Assembly: GCF_018687555.1 (NCBI RefSeq)
Contig: NZ_CP061296.1
Span: 1,503,983-1,567,982 of the forward strand
Direction: 5' to 3'
Origin: Polynucleobacter sp. MWH-P3-07-1
GTDB taxonomy: Bacteria > Pseudomonadota > Gammaproteobacteria > Burkholderiales > Burkholderiaceae
DNA length: 64,000 bases
The position numbers were made by a program, and so were the translations under genes. Under the pieces are notes generated by a model. The model was not told where the DNA came from and did no database searches. It worked only from the letters and a program-made list of their open reading frames with translations. The stretch's first letter is position 1. Every line of letters starts with the position of its first letter. This document shows positions 39,647 to 48,043 of this stretch, piece by piece.

Positions 39647-40639
39647 ATGATAGCTAAGACTCGTGAAAGAACCCTAAAGCTCGCGCGTGACACCCTCACT
39701 ATTGAGGCTGCTGCGCTTCAGAATATGCGTGACCGACTGGAAGGCGCCAATGCAGACGCTCTAGTTCACGCCGTTGAGCTGTTACATGCCTGCAAAGGTC
39801 GCATCGTCGTGTCTGGGATCGGAAAATCCGGCCATATTGCCCGCAAAATTGCCGCCACATTTGCATCCACTGGTTCCCCGGCCTTTTTTGTTCACCCTGC
39901 TGAAGCGAGTCATGGGGACCTAGGAATGGTCACCCGGGATGATGTCTTTGTTGCGCTTTCAAATTCTGGTGAGACTGAAGAGCTCTTAACCATTGTTCCT
40001 ATTGTCAAACGGACTGGCGCAAAACTCATTGCGCTTACTGGCGCACCTCAGTCTGCTTTAGCCAAACTTGCCGATGCTCACTTGGACACCAGCGTGGAGA
40101 AAGAGGCCTGTCCTTTAAATCTTGCCCCCACTTCTAGTACTACCGCAGCACTGGCCATGGGTGATGCGCTTGCCGTTGCACTCCTAGATGCGCGCGGGTT
40201 TCAGGCAGAAGATTTTTTACGCTCCCACCCAGGCGGTAGATTAGGTCGCAAACTTCTGACACACGTCAGTGAAGTGATGCGTAGTCTAGAAGACACACCA
40301 AAAATTCGTATTGATGCTTCGTTTAAAGCGGCTTTACTTGAAATGACTGCCAAGCGCATGGGTATGGTGGTCACGCTAGATGCAAATCAAAAAGTCATGG
40401 GCATACTGACTGATGGTGACTTACGACGTCTCCTCGAAAAGAATGTAGATCTCGCGAGCATTACGCTTAAGGATGCAACAACGAATGCGCCACGCACCAT
40501 TCCACCAGAGTTATTGGCTGAGGAAGCAATTGAAATGATGGAGAAACATCGTATCAATCATTTGGTCGTTAGCGATGCCGATGGTACTTTGCTTGGCGCC
40601 CTCAACTTGCACGATTTGTTTGCAGCTAAGGTCATTTAA
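39647..40639 (+). CDS. kdsD: D-arabinose 5-phosphate isomerase
   Basis: A 330-aa enzyme converting ribulose 5-phosphate to arabinose 5-phosphate, the first step to Kdo. The SIS domain (about 40-175) includes 'GRIVVSGIGKSGHIARKIAATFAS' read in parts and 'VALSNSGETEELLTI'; 'LRSHPGGRLGRKLL' carries the catalytic His, and two CBS domains (about 210-325) end the protein. It heads kdsD-kdsC-lptC-lptA-lptB. Its promoter appears to abut the start codon, so the operon's first ORF may be translated from a leaderless mRNA. Confidence 0.97.
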   Translation: MIAKTRERTLKLARDTLTIEAAALQNMRDRLEGANADALVHAVELLHACKGRIVVSGIGKSGHIARKIAATFASTGSPAFFVHPAEASHGDLGMVTRDDVFVALSNSGETEELLTIVPIVKRTGAKLIALTGAPQSALAKLADAHLDTSVEKEACPLNLAPTSSTTAALAMGDALAVALLDARGFQAEDFLRSHPGGRLGRKLLTHVSEVMRSLEDTPKIRIDASFKAALLEMTAKRMGMVVTLDANQKVMGILTDGDLRRLLEKNVDLASITLKDATTNAPRTIPPELLAEEAIEMMEKHRINHLVVSDADGTLLGALNLHDLFAAKVI

Positions 40640-40642
40640 TTC

Positions 40643-41215
40643 ATGCCAACTGCGTTCGGAACCCACAACACCAATCCACTGAGTCAGTTCCCACAAGCCT
40701 GGGATCGCGCCAGCAAAGTAAAGCTACTTGTTTTAGATGTCGATGGGGTTATGACTAATGGCCAGGTCTGGATTGGGGCTGATGGCAAAGAATCTCTTAA
40801 AGCCTTTGATATTCAAGATGGCTTAGGCATTAAGCAATTATCTCAATGCGGCATACCCACCGCCGTCATCACTGGGCGGAGCTCCAAGATGGTCTTGGCG
40901 CGCTGCGAAGAATTAGGCATCACCCATGTACACATGGGCGTTAATAACAAAGCTCAGGCGCTCAATGAAGTACTCAAGAAAATCAACCTTCGTCATGAAG
41001 ACTGCGCTGTTATGGGAGATGACTGGCCCGATCTCGCCATGATGGCAAAAGCAGGATTCAAAGTTTCCCCCGCCCAGGGACACCAAGCTGTAAAAGATAT
41101 CGCGCACTATATTTGCTCCATGCAAGGTGGCAATGGTGCTGTACGTGAGGTTGCTGACCTGATCCTCAAAGCACAAAATCGATATGAGGAATTGCTGCGA
41201 CAGGCGCTGAGTTAA
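40643..41215 (+). CDS. kdsC: 3-deoxy-D-manno-octulosonate 8-phosphate phosphatase
   Basis: A 190-aa HAD phosphatase producing free Kdo. The nucleophile motif is 'LLVLDVDGVMTNGQVWIG' (Asp near residue 33), motif II includes 'TAVITGRSSKMV', and motif III/IV is 'CAVMGDDWPDLAMMAKAG'. It is capless, as in other KdsC tetramers. It begins 3 bp after kdsD and ends 3 bp before lptC, so the operon is tightly packed. Confidence 0.97.
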   Translation: MPTAFGTHNTNPLSQFPQAWDRASKVKLLVLDVDGVMTNGQVWIGADGKESLKAFDIQDGLGIKQLSQCGIPTAVITGRSSKMVLARCEELGITHVHMGVNNKAQALNEVLKKINLRHEDCAVMGDDWPDLAMMAKAGFKVSPAQGHQAVKDIAHYICSMQGGNGAVREVADLILKAQNRYEELLRQALS

Positions 41216-41218
41216 GCA

Positions 41219-41857
41219 ATGGAACTTAATTCAGAACAAATTAAGCTTGGCGCATGGCGACTTTTTTTACGCCTTCTCCCTTTGATCATCATGGGATTAT
41301 TCGTTCTCATGACTTTTTGGCTGGTTAAAAAAACTAGCCCTCCTGAAGGCCCGGCCCTCGCCAGAGTGCGCCTGCATGAGCCAGACTATACGATTCATAA
41401 TGGGGCACTGTCCGCTCTCAATGAACTAGGTCAAACAAAATATCGGGTATTGGGCAAAAAGGTAACGCACTACGATGATGATGCATCGATCGATATCGAT
41501 ACCCCACGGATGCGTTTATTCCAAGCCGATAAAACCCCTGTTACCGTTAAATCAGATACAGGTCATCTCGATGGCGATTTAACGATTCTAGATTTAATTG
41601 ATAACGCAGAGATTTTTAAACCCGCTCAGGCAGCTACATCGACTACTCCCGCAAGCTTTCGTATGTTAGCCCAGTCTTCCTACTTCAAAGTACTGATCAA
41701 TGATGACATCATTGAGACGGACCGCCCCATTACCCTTGAGCAGGGTATCTCCGTGATGCATTCCACTGAAGGTGGAAAGTTTAATAACGTTGAGCAAAGC
41801 ATGACACTCCTTGGGCAAGTGAAAGGGCGCATTGAACGCGCCCAAGAAAAGAACTAA
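41219..41857 (+). CDS. lptC: LPS export ABC transporter periplasmic protein LptC
   Basis: A 212-aa bitopic protein linking the LptBFG transporter to LptA in the LPS bridge. One membrane helix (about 16-40, 'LLPLIIMGLFVLMTFWLVKK') is followed by the periplasmic beta-jellyroll with 'EPDYTIHNGALSALNELGQTKYRV' read in parts and 'IDIDTPRMRLF'. Length and order (kdsC-lptC-lptA-lptB) support the call. The stop overlaps the lptA start by 1 bp. Confidence 0.94.
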   Translation: MELNSEQIKLGAWRLFLRLLPLIIMGLFVLMTFWLVKKTSPPEGPALARVRLHEPDYTIHNGALSALNELGQTKYRVLGKKVTHYDDDASIDIDTPRMRLFQADKTPVTVKSDTGHLDGDLTILDLIDNAEIFKPAQAATSTTPASFRMLAQSSYFKVLINDDIIETDRPITLEQGISVMHSTEGGKFNNVEQSMTLLGQVKGRIERAQEKN

Positions 41858-42420
41858 TGAAGCCACTTTCGCAGACCTATCGCCACCTATGCCTAATTAG
41901 CCTACTCGTTGTTTTGTTTGACGCAGCTCATGCAGAAAAAGCTGATCAAAAGAAACCACTGATACTAGAAGCCGACAAAGTTTCTGTGAATGATGTGCAG
42001 CAAGCTTATGAGCTTAATGGCAATATTCTGTTAATTAAAGGGAGCATTCTCGTTACGGGCGAACAGGGCAACATTAAGGTCGACCCAGAGGGTTATGAGT
42101 TTGTTACGATGCAAAGCGATGAAGACAGTAGTGCAAGCTTCAGGCAGCGACGCGAGGGCCCTGCGAACGAATTCATCCAAGCTAATGGCAAGGATGTCGT
42201 CTACGATGCCAAAACTGAAATATTGACTATTACCGGTGACGCCAGTATGAAGCGGCTGCTGAATATGCAAATGCTGGATCAACTGCGTGGCTGGAAAATT
42301 GAGTACGATGACGTTAAGCAGTACTATCGGGTATTTCCACCACCCAATGCCAAAGAGAGTGATTTGCCCCTAGCAAGAGCAATACTTTCACCCAGACAAA
42401 AAGCTACTTTAGAAAAATGA
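41857..42420 (+). CDS. lptA: LPS transport periplasmic protein LptA
   Basis: A 187-aa periplasmic bridge protein. A signal peptide (1-26) ends at 'DAAHA|EK'. The OstA-type jellyroll follows with '[20 protein letters not shown]' and '[14 protein letters not shown]'. LptA oligomers carry LPS from LptC to the outer-membrane LptD. It overlaps lptC by 1 bp and lptB by 4 bp, so translation of the three is coupled. Confidence 0.95.
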   Translation: MKPLSQTYRHLCLISLLVVLFDAAHAEKADQKKPLILEADKVSVNDVQQAYELNGNILLIKGSILVTGEQGNIKVDPEGYEFVTMQSDEDSSASFRQRREGPANEFIQANGKDVVYDAKTEILTITGDASMKRLLNMQMLDQLRGWKIEYDDVKQYYRVFPPPNAKESDLPLARAILSPRQKATLEK

Positions 42421-43181
42421 CTGTAGATTCAAATTCAAGATCCGCTGCAACGCTTAGTGCACATCATTTGCAAAAACACTATGGGTCACGCACAGTCGTC
42501 AGGGATGTCTCTTTAGAGGTGAAGTGTGGAGAGGTCGTGGGCTTACTTGGTCCGAACGGGGCCGGTAAAACTACTTCCTTTTATATGATTGTTGGCCTAG
42601 TCCCACTTGATGATGGCAGAATCATTTTGGATGGCACAGATATTACCCATTTGCCGATTCACGAACGCGCCCGCATGGGACTCTCCTATTTGCCTCAAGA
42701 GGCTTCGGTGTTCAGGAAATTGAATGTGGCAGAAAACATTCAAGCGGTTCTAGAGCTGCAAGCGCAAGGTGGCGTTCCGCTCAGCAAGGCTGAAATTCGA
42801 GATCGACTTGATGAGCTGTTGGGAGAACTCCAAATTAGTCACTTGCGTGATAATCCTGCGCTTTCATTATCGGGCGGCGAGAGACGACGTGTAGAGATTG
42901 CGCGTGCACTAGCATCGCAACCCAAATTCATTTTGCTCGACGAACCCTTTGCTGGTGTAGACCCAATTGCTGTTGGCGAAATTCAACGAATTGTTCGCTT
43001 CTTGCGTGATCGCCAAATTGGAGTACTGATTACCGATCACAACGTTCGTGAAACTCTAGGCATTTGTGACCACGCTTACATTATTAGCGAGGGCTCCGTC
43101 CTTGCTGCAGGCAAGCCCGATGAAATTATCGAAAACGATGCCGTCCGCAGAGTCTATCTCGGCGAGAATTTCCGAATGTAA
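42417..43181 (+). CDS. lptB: LPS export ABC transporter ATP-binding protein LptB
   Basis: A 254-aa cytoplasmic ATPase powering LPS extraction with LptFG (not in this window). Walker A is '[19 protein letters not shown]' (about 43-61), the signature is '[17 protein letters not shown]' and Walker B is '[14 protein letters not shown]', with the H-loop '[11 protein letters not shown]'. In most Betaproteobacteria rpoN follows lptB; here the next gene is hpf, 179 bp on. Confidence 0.97.
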   Translation: MTVDSNSRSAATLSAHHLQKHYGSRTVVRDVSLEVKCGEVVGLLGPNGAGKTTSFYMIVGLVPLDDGRIILDGTDITHLPIHERARMGLSYLPQEASVFRKLNVAENIQAVLELQAQGGVPLSKAEIRDRLDELLGELQISHLRDNPALSLSGGERRRVEIARALASQPKFILLDEPFAGVDPIAVGEIQRIVRFLRDRQIGVLITDHNVRETLGICDHAYIISEGSVLAAGKPDEIIENDAVRRVYLGENFRM

Positions 43182-43309
43182 TTCAGGATCTTTTTGATCT
43201 TTTTTCATTAAATATCGTAACCCCCTCTTGGTTTTCGGCAGAATCACTGATACGCTAAAGGTTCATGAAATCCAATCCACAGATATAAATCCGTAAATCA
43301 AGGGGCATG

Positions 43310-43338
43310 CTACGCACCCTGGTCCTTGCCATGCGTAG
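43310..43338 (+). other. Stem-loop in the hpf leader
   Basis: CTACGCA (43310-43316) pairs exactly with TGCGTAG (43332-43338) across a 15-nt loop. It ends 22 bp before the hpf ATG. A TATAAA at 43284-43289 could be the promoter, which would place the stem in the 5' leader. Function unknown; chance pairing cannot be excluded. Confidence 0.3.
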
Positions 43339-43360
43339 ACAGCGTTGTTAATGGGAGCTG

Positions 43361-43687
43361 ATGATGAATTTAAAGATTAATAGCCGTCATGTAGAAGTTA
43401 CACCAGGAATGCGGGAACATCTTGAGGCGGGTTTTGCCAAAATTCGCAAACATTTTGATCATGTAATCGATGCATCCGCATTTTTGATGGTAGATAAGGC
43501 CAAAGAAAAAGATTTGCGCCAGACCGCTGAAATCACTATTCACCTCAAAGGGAAAGAACTCTTTGCTCAAGCCCATCACTCTGACCTCTACCATGCGATG
43601 GATGCCGTGGTTGACAAATTAGAGCGCCAAGTCGTTAAACACAAAGAAAAAATCCAAGATCACCATCACGAAAAGCATTTCGACTAG
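43361..43687 (+). CDS. hpf: Ribosome hibernation promoting factor (short form)
   Basis: A 108-aa HPF/YfiA-like protein that binds the 30S decoding region in stationary phase. The fold is visible in 'MNLKINSRHVEVTPGMREHL' and 'ITIHLKGKELFAQAHHSDLYHAMDAVVDKLERQ' read in parts, followed by a His/Lys-rich tail. The short length means it lacks the C-terminal dimerisation domain of long HPF. GGGAG is the Shine-Dalgarno. Its neighbours lptB and ptsN are the usual flanks, but rpoN is missing from the set. Confidence 0.96.
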   Translation: MMNLKINSRHVEVTPGMREHLEAGFAKIRKHFDHVIDASAFLMVDKAKEKDLRQTAEITIHLKGKELFAQAHHSDLYHAMDAVVDKLERQVVKHKEKIQDHHHEKHFD

Positions 43688-43706
43688 TGTTTACCCTCAG
43701 GACACC

Positions 43707-43712
43707 TATAAT
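43707..43712 (+). promoter_or_regulatory. Putative -10 element (TATAAT) eight bases before ptsN ATG
   Basis: A perfect TATAAT in the 33-bp hpf-ptsN gap; start near 43719-43721 would make the ptsN mRNA leaderless or nearly so. No -35 match is convincing and no Shine-Dalgarno is present. Confidence 0.4.
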
Positions 43713-43720
43713 CATTTGAT

Positions 43721-44176
43721 ATGAATGCCCTGAATGATCTTTTTACCCTCGACTGCATCACCCTAGACAGCCCTGCTCAAAACAGGGCTGAGGTATTTGT
43801 GGATGCAGCTAAGCTTTTTTCCAATCAAATTGGTATCAATGCCAACTTGGTGGTGGAGTTTCTCAATGCGCGAGAAGCGCTTGGCTCAACCGCCCTTGGC
43901 GCTGGTGTCGCTATTCCCCATGGTCGAGTTAAAGGCTTAAAGCAGCCGATTGCCGCCTTTATCAGACTAAAAAATCCAATCGATTTTGCCGCTCCTGATG
44001 GCGAAGCTGTTTCAATCTTGATCTTTTTATTGGTTCCTGAAAAAGCAACCCAAGAGCATTTGGAAATCCTCTCTTCAATCGCACAACTCTTATCAGATGC
44101 TGATGCTCGCAGAACACTATCGACTGAAGCTGAGCCAGAAAAAATCTGTGAGCTCATACAAAGCTGGGCTCAATAA
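43721..44176 (+). CDS. ptsN: PTS IIA-like nitrogen regulatory protein PtsN
   Basis: A 151-aa EIIA(Ntr) protein. The phosphorylated His67 lies in 'GVAIPHGRVKGLKQPIAAF'. In Proteobacteria it is the endpoint of the PtsP-PtsO phosphorelay and modulates K+ transport and stress responses. hprK follows directly (0-bp gap), the betaproteobacterial arrangement that links this relay to HPr serine phosphorylation. rpoN, which normally shares the cluster, is absent here. EI and HPr genes are not in the window. Confidence 0.95.
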   Translation: MNALNDLFTLDCITLDSPAQNRAEVFVDAAKLFSNQIGINANLVVEFLNAREALGSTALGAGVAIPHGRVKGLKQPIAAFIRLKNPIDFAAPDGEAVSILIFLLVPEKATQEHLEILSSIAQLLSDADARRTLSTEAEPEKICELIQSWAQ

Positions 44177-45163
44177 ATGACACAGCCCCTATTACTCGAA
44201 GGCGTTACTGCTCAGCAAATATTTGACGACAACGTTGCTGAGCTCAAGCTTTCTTGGATTGGTGGGCTTGAGGGGGCGGATCGCACATTTCCTCCTGAGG
44301 CAGTAAAGGCTGCTGCGGCAAGCTCGGACTTGGTGGGGCACTTAAACCTGATTCACCCTAGTCGAATTCAAATTTTTGGCGAGCAAGAGGTGGTGTATCA
44401 CGCCCAGCTTGATCAACAGCAGCGACAAGAGCAAATAGCCTCATTAATTTCTAAGACTCCACCCTGTGTGATTGTTGCGGATGGCAAGGCTGCAGATCCT
44501 GATCTACAACTCTTTTGCCAACGATCATCAACCCCGCTTTTTACTACCAGTATCTCAGCAGCATCTGTCATTGATCATTTACGGACCTATTTATCAAAGA
44601 TTGGCGCACCACAAATGACGATGCATGGTGTGTTCATGGATATTTTGGGTTTAGGCGTTTTACTCACCGGTGAATCGGGTCTTGGCAAAAGCGAATTAGG
44701 ACTGGAGTTAATTTCTCGTGGCCACGGTTTAGTAGCTGACGATGCTGTCGATTTTGCACGTCTTGGCCCTGATTACATTGAAGGTCGCTGTCCAGTCATC
44801 CTCCGTGACTTATTGGAAGTACGAGGTCTAGGCTTATTGGATATTCGAACCATTTTTGGAGAAACTGCTGTTCGCCGGAAGCTCAAATTACGCCTGATCG
44901 TCCAACTTGTCCGTCGCACTGATGGTGAGTTTGAGAGGCTGCCGCTTGAAGCTCAACATCTTGATGTTTTGGGAATTCCGATTCGGACGGTGAAGATTCA
45001 GGTGGCTGCCGGTAGAAACTTAGCAGTATTGGTAGAGGCTGCGGTCCGCAATACCATTTTGCAGTTACGTGGTATTGATACGCTCAAGGAATTCATTGAA
45101 CGTCAACGCCAACAAATGAATGCCGAGCCCGACAACACCAAAATCCAGGGGCGCTTACTCTAA
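44177..45163 (+). CDS. hprK: HPr kinase/phosphorylase
   Basis: A 328-aa bifunctional enzyme phosphorylating and dephosphorylating HPr on a serine. The N-terminal domain spans about 1-145. The P-loop is '[22 protein letters not shown]' read from residue 162, and the family signature '[19 protein letters not shown]' follows near 213. It overlaps rapZ by 1 bp. In Proteobacteria lacking sugar PTS permeases its role is regulatory. Confidence 0.97.
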   Translation: MTQPLLLEGVTAQQIFDDNVAELKLSWIGGLEGADRTFPPEAVKAAAASSDLVGHLNLIHPSRIQIFGEQEVVYHAQLDQQQRQEQIASLISKTPPCVIVADGKAADPDLQLFCQRSSTPLFTTSISAASVIDHLRTYLSKIGAPQMTMHGVFMDILGLGVLLTGESGLGKSELGLELISRGHGLVADDAVDFARLGPDYIEGRCPVILRDLLEVRGLGLLDIRTIFGETAVRRKLKLRLIVQLVRRTDGEFERLPLEAQHLDVLGIPIRTVKIQVAAGRNLAVLVEAAVRNTILQLRGIDTLKEFIERQRQQMNAEPDNTKIQGRLL

Positions 45164-46053
45164 TGCAAATTAATCTGATCACCGGAATTTCTGGCTCAGG
45201 TAAATCAGTAGCCCTGAGGGCCTTTGAGGATGCCGGTTTTGATTGTGTTGATAATCTGCCAGTTTCGCTATTAGAAAGCTTGGTAGCCAATCTTGATAAA
45301 GAGGGAAGCAAACAACTCGCTGTCGCTATTGATGCTCGACGTGGCGAATCCATTTCTGAGCTACCTAAGATTTTAGAGAACTTACGAAGCCATCATGAGC
45401 TTAGAGTGATCTTCCTTAGCGCAGACACTGACTCTTTGGTGCAACGCTTCTCTGAAACTCGTCGGCGCCACCCCTTATCAGACAATAGTAAAACTTTCGA
45501 GTCAGCTACCTTGATCGAGGCGATTGATCGTGAGCGGGCTTTATTGGAACCACTACGCAGCCAAGCCCACTGCATTGACACTAGCACCATCCCTGCTCAT
45601 GCTTTGCGCTCATGGATATATGACCTCGTAAAAGATAAATCACTTGGTCTGAATGTAGTTTTTCAATCATTTGGCTTTAAAAAAGGGGTTCCGAGCGAAG
45701 CGGATCTTGTGTTTGACGTTCGGTGCTTGCCCAACCCTCACTATGACAAAGTCCTGAAACCATTGACAGGCCATGACCAAGCAGTCAAAGAGTTCTTGGA
45801 ACAAATTCCGGAAGTAGTGAGCATGGAAAAAGACATTATTCAATTTATCGAGAAATGGCTTCCCCACTATATTGCGGATGGCCGCAGCTATCTGACGATT
45901 GCAATTGGTTGCACGGGCGGGCAACACCGCTCCGTCTATCTAGTAAATCGTCTAATCAAGCATTTCCAGAATCAAAAAGCATTAAGTGATTTACAGATTA
46001 GCTTTTTGTCCCGACATCGCGAGCTAGACTCAATCCCTGTAAAAGCAGCTTGA
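45163..46053 (+). CDS. rapZ: RNase adapter protein RapZ
   Basis: A 296-aa P-loop protein; in E. coli RapZ targets a small RNA (GlmZ) for RNase E cleavage, while functions in Betaproteobacteria are less clear. The Walker A is 'ITGISGSGKSVALRAFEDAG' (about 5-24), and the C-terminal RNA/ligand-binding domain contains 'FDVRCLPNPHYD' and 'IAIGCTGGQHRSVYLV'. The last 56 bp overlap the 3' end of the convergent mutY gene. Confidence 0.95.
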   Translation: MQINLITGISGSGKSVALRAFEDAGFDCVDNLPVSLLESLVANLDKEGSKQLAVAIDARRGESISELPKILENLRSHHELRVIFLSADTDSLVQRFSETRRRHPLSDNSKTFESATLIEAIDRERALLEPLRSQAHCIDTSTIPAHALRSWIYDLVKDKSLGLNVVFQSFGFKKGVPSEADLVFDVRCLPNPHYDKVLKPLTGHDQAVKEFLEQIPEVVSMEKDIIQFIEKWLPHYIADGRSYLTIAIGCTGGQHRSVYLVNRLIKHFQNQKALSDLQISFLSRHRELDSIPVKAA

Positions 46054-47158
46054 TTGGCTGAGGTAGGCCGTATTGTCCCAGCTTGCGAAGATCTATCCAC
46101 TGAAGAGTAGGATCAACAAAACAATATCGTTCTTGTGAATGGCTTTCCCAAATTTGCATCCACAAACGACGATGTGTGAACACATGCCTAATCTCCTCTT
46201 TATGCAACAAGGGGGAGCATTGTTTGAAAAGGTCCTTTACATTCTCCCCCGTCAAAACAGTTGTCAACAGATTGAGTGAACTCGTCTTAGAGGGCGAGTG
46301 AGAGAGTTTGAGGTTGACTGGCTGACGAGCTATCCATTCTGACTCTGGCAAAGACCATAGCCCTCCCCAAATTGCTTTTGGGGGACGCTTCTGTAGTAAG
46401 ACGAAATCACCATGGCGCAGTAGAACCATATTGCAGATAAATTCTGGTGACTTTGCCTTACTGATTTTCTTAGGTAGCAGTAAAACCTGATCATTTAAGT
46501 TAGCCTGGCAGTTTTTTTCAAACGGGCACCGCTGTTGTCCGCTAATACAAACGGGTTTACGAGCCGTACACCACGTTGCCCCAAAGTCCATCAAGGCCTG
46601 GGTATAAGTTGGCATACTCTTTGCAGACTTTGGTAATAAGCGCTTCGCCAATGCCCAGAGCTCATCTGTCACCGCCTTTTCTTGCAAAGCTTTATCTATC
46701 GCAAATAAGCGCGCCAAAATTCGCTTCACATTGGCGTCCAAGATGGGGGCATGTTCCTCAAAAGCAAAAGCAGCGATGGCGCCAGCAGTCGACCTACCGA
46801 TCCCCTTCAGCTTTTCTAACAGCAAAGGGTCTTTAGGAAAGTGTCCATCAAACTCCTCTACCACCTGCTTAGCGCAAGCATGAAGATTTCTAGCGCGCGA
46901 GTAATAACCTAGTCCAGCCCATTCTGCTAAGACCTCATCGATATTTACCGCAGCGAGTTTTTTAACCGTAGGGAAGCGCTTCATGAAACGGGGGTAACGT
47001 TCGAGCACTGTAGCCACTTGAGTTTGCTGCAGCATGATTTCAGAAACCCAAACTGCATAAGGATCGCGATGACCTTGCCAGGGAAGACCGTGGCGGCCAT
47101 CACGCTGATGCCAAGCAATTAAGCGATCAGCAAATTGGTCAAGGAATGATTTGCTCAC
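45998..47158 (-). CDS. mutY: A/G-specific adenine DNA glycosylase
   Basis: A 386-aa DNA glycosylase removing A opposite 8-oxoG. Catalytic Glu40 ('SEIMLQQTQVATV'), the HhH 'LEKLKGIGRSTAGAIAAFAF' and Asp141 ('DANVKRILAR') match E. coli. The Fe-S cysteines are Cys197, 204, 211 and 217, giving C-x6-C-x6-C-x5-C instead of the usual C-x6-C-x2-C-x5-C. A C-terminal MutT-like domain (about 235-370) recognises 8-oxoG. It starts with GTG. It lies 13 bp after mutM, which repairs the same lesion, so the two form a GO-repair operon. Confidence 0.95.
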   Translation of the reverse strand: MSKSFLDQFADRLIAWHQRDGRHGLPWQGHRDPYAVWVSEIMLQQTQVATVLERYPRFMKRFPTVKKLAAVNIDEVLAEWAGLGYYSRARNLHACAKQVVEEFDGHFPKDPLLLEKLKGIGRSTAGAIAAFAFEEHAPILDANVKRILARLFAIDKALQEKAVTDELWALAKRLLPKSAKSMPTYTQALMDFGATWCTARKPVCISGQQRCPFEKNCQANLNDQVLLLPKKISKAKSPEFICNMVLLRHGDFVLLQKRPPKAIWGGLWSLPESEWIARQPVNLKLSHSPSKTSSLNLLTTVLTGENVKDLFKQCSPLLHKEEIRHVFTHRRLWMQIWESHSQERYCFVDPTLQWIDLRKLGQYGLPQPIKLLLQGLSLARDVGTKS

Positions 47159-47171
47159 TACAGACTATCCA

Positions 47172-48008
47172 TTAACGCTTTTGACAGTGGGGGCAAAAAT
47201 ACGTTGAACGTTGACCCTGAGTAATTTGCTTAATGGGGGTTTTGCAAACCTTACAAGGTAAATCTTTACGATCATATGTTTTGGTTTGAACCATAAAGTG
47301 GCCTGGATCACCGTCTGTATTAACAAAATCTTTGAGTGAACTCCCACCAGCTTCAATGGCTTTTTTGAGAATCAATCTCACAGCGGCCGCGAGACGAACG
47401 CATTGTGGTCGCGTTAATTTACCCGCAGGCTTTGCAGGATGAATGCCGGCCTCAAACAAACTCTCAGAGCAATAAATATTGCCGACTCCCACGACAGCCT
47501 CGCCAGCCAATAAAAATTGCTTTACCGCAATCGTGCGCTTACGGGATTTCTGAAACAGCAGTTGTGCGCCCTGCTCTCCCATGAACGCTTCTGAGAAAGG
47601 TTCTACACCGAGTTTTTGTAATAAGGGATATTCCTCAATCGGTCCCTTAGCTTTAGGATGCCAAAGGACCGCGCCGAATTTTCTGGGATCATGCAGACGT
47701 AAACTCAAGCGTCCAAAATCCATTGTTACCCGATCATGAAGCTTTAAGGCCTCATCGATCGGCAAGACCCGTAAAGTCCCGGTCATTCCGAGATGAACCA
47801 GGAGGTAACCATCATCCATTTCCAATAACAGGTATTTTCCCCGGCGCGCAATGGCGTGGAGTTTTTGCCCAAGGAGAGTTTTGCTGAGATGTTTTGGAAC
47901 GGGCCAACGCAGACGACCGTCAATGATTTTGACTGCCGTGACTTTGCGGCCCTCTAGGTGTGGCTGGATTCCGAGTCTGGTGACTTCTACTTCTGGGAGT
48001 TCTGGCAT
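47172..48008 (-). CDS. mutM: Formamidopyrimidine-DNA glycosylase
   Basis: A 278-aa bifunctional glycosylase/AP lyase for 8-oxoG and FaPy. The N-terminal catalytic Pro2-Glu3 is intact in 'MPELPEVEVTRLG', the H2TH helix region includes 'GVGNIYCSESLFEAGIHP', and the C-terminal zinc finger is 'CKVCKTPIKQ...CPHCQ'. It precedes mutY. TACAAT lies exactly six bases before the ATG and no Shine-Dalgarno is visible, so the mRNA may be leaderless. It is divergent from the TPR-LolB gene. Confidence 0.98.
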   Translation of the reverse strand: MPELPEVEVTRLGIQPHLEGRKVTAVKIIDGRLRWPVPKHLSKTLLGQKLHAIARRGKYLLLEMDDGYLLVHLGMTGTLRVLPIDEALKLHDRVTMDFGRLSLRLHDPRKFGAVLWHPKAKGPIEEYPLLQKLGVEPFSEAFMGEQGAQLLFQKSRKRTIAVKQFLLAGEAVVGVGNIYCSESLFEAGIHPAKPAGKLTRPQCVRLAAAVRLILKKAIEAGGSSLKDFVNTDGDPGHFMVQTKTYDRKDLPCKVCKTPIKQITQGQRSTYFCPHCQKR

Positions 48009-48014
48009 GAATCG

Positions 48015-48020
48015 ATTGTA
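48015..48020 (-). promoter_or_regulatory. Putative -10 element (TACAAT) six bases before mutM ATG
   Basis: On the minus strand TACAAT, CGATTC, ATG (48008). The same 35-bp divergent gap holds a mirror-image TAGAAT-N6-ATG for the plus-strand gene. Confidence 0.5.
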
Positions 48021-48031
48021 GATTCGCGGAT

Positions 48032-48037
48032 TAGAAT
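48032..48037 (+). promoter_or_regulatory. Putative -10 element (TAGAAT) six bases before the TPR-LolB ATG
   Basis: TAGAAT, GTGCTT, ATG at 48044. This spacing favours the ATG at 48044 over the GTG at 48038 as the true start. Confidence 0.45.
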
Positions 48038-48043
48038 GTGCTT

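Noticed and set aside
43177..45163. hpf-ptsN-hprK as a mobile or acquired island
   Set aside because: It is the standard betaproteobacterial order without integrase, repeats or tRNA boundary.
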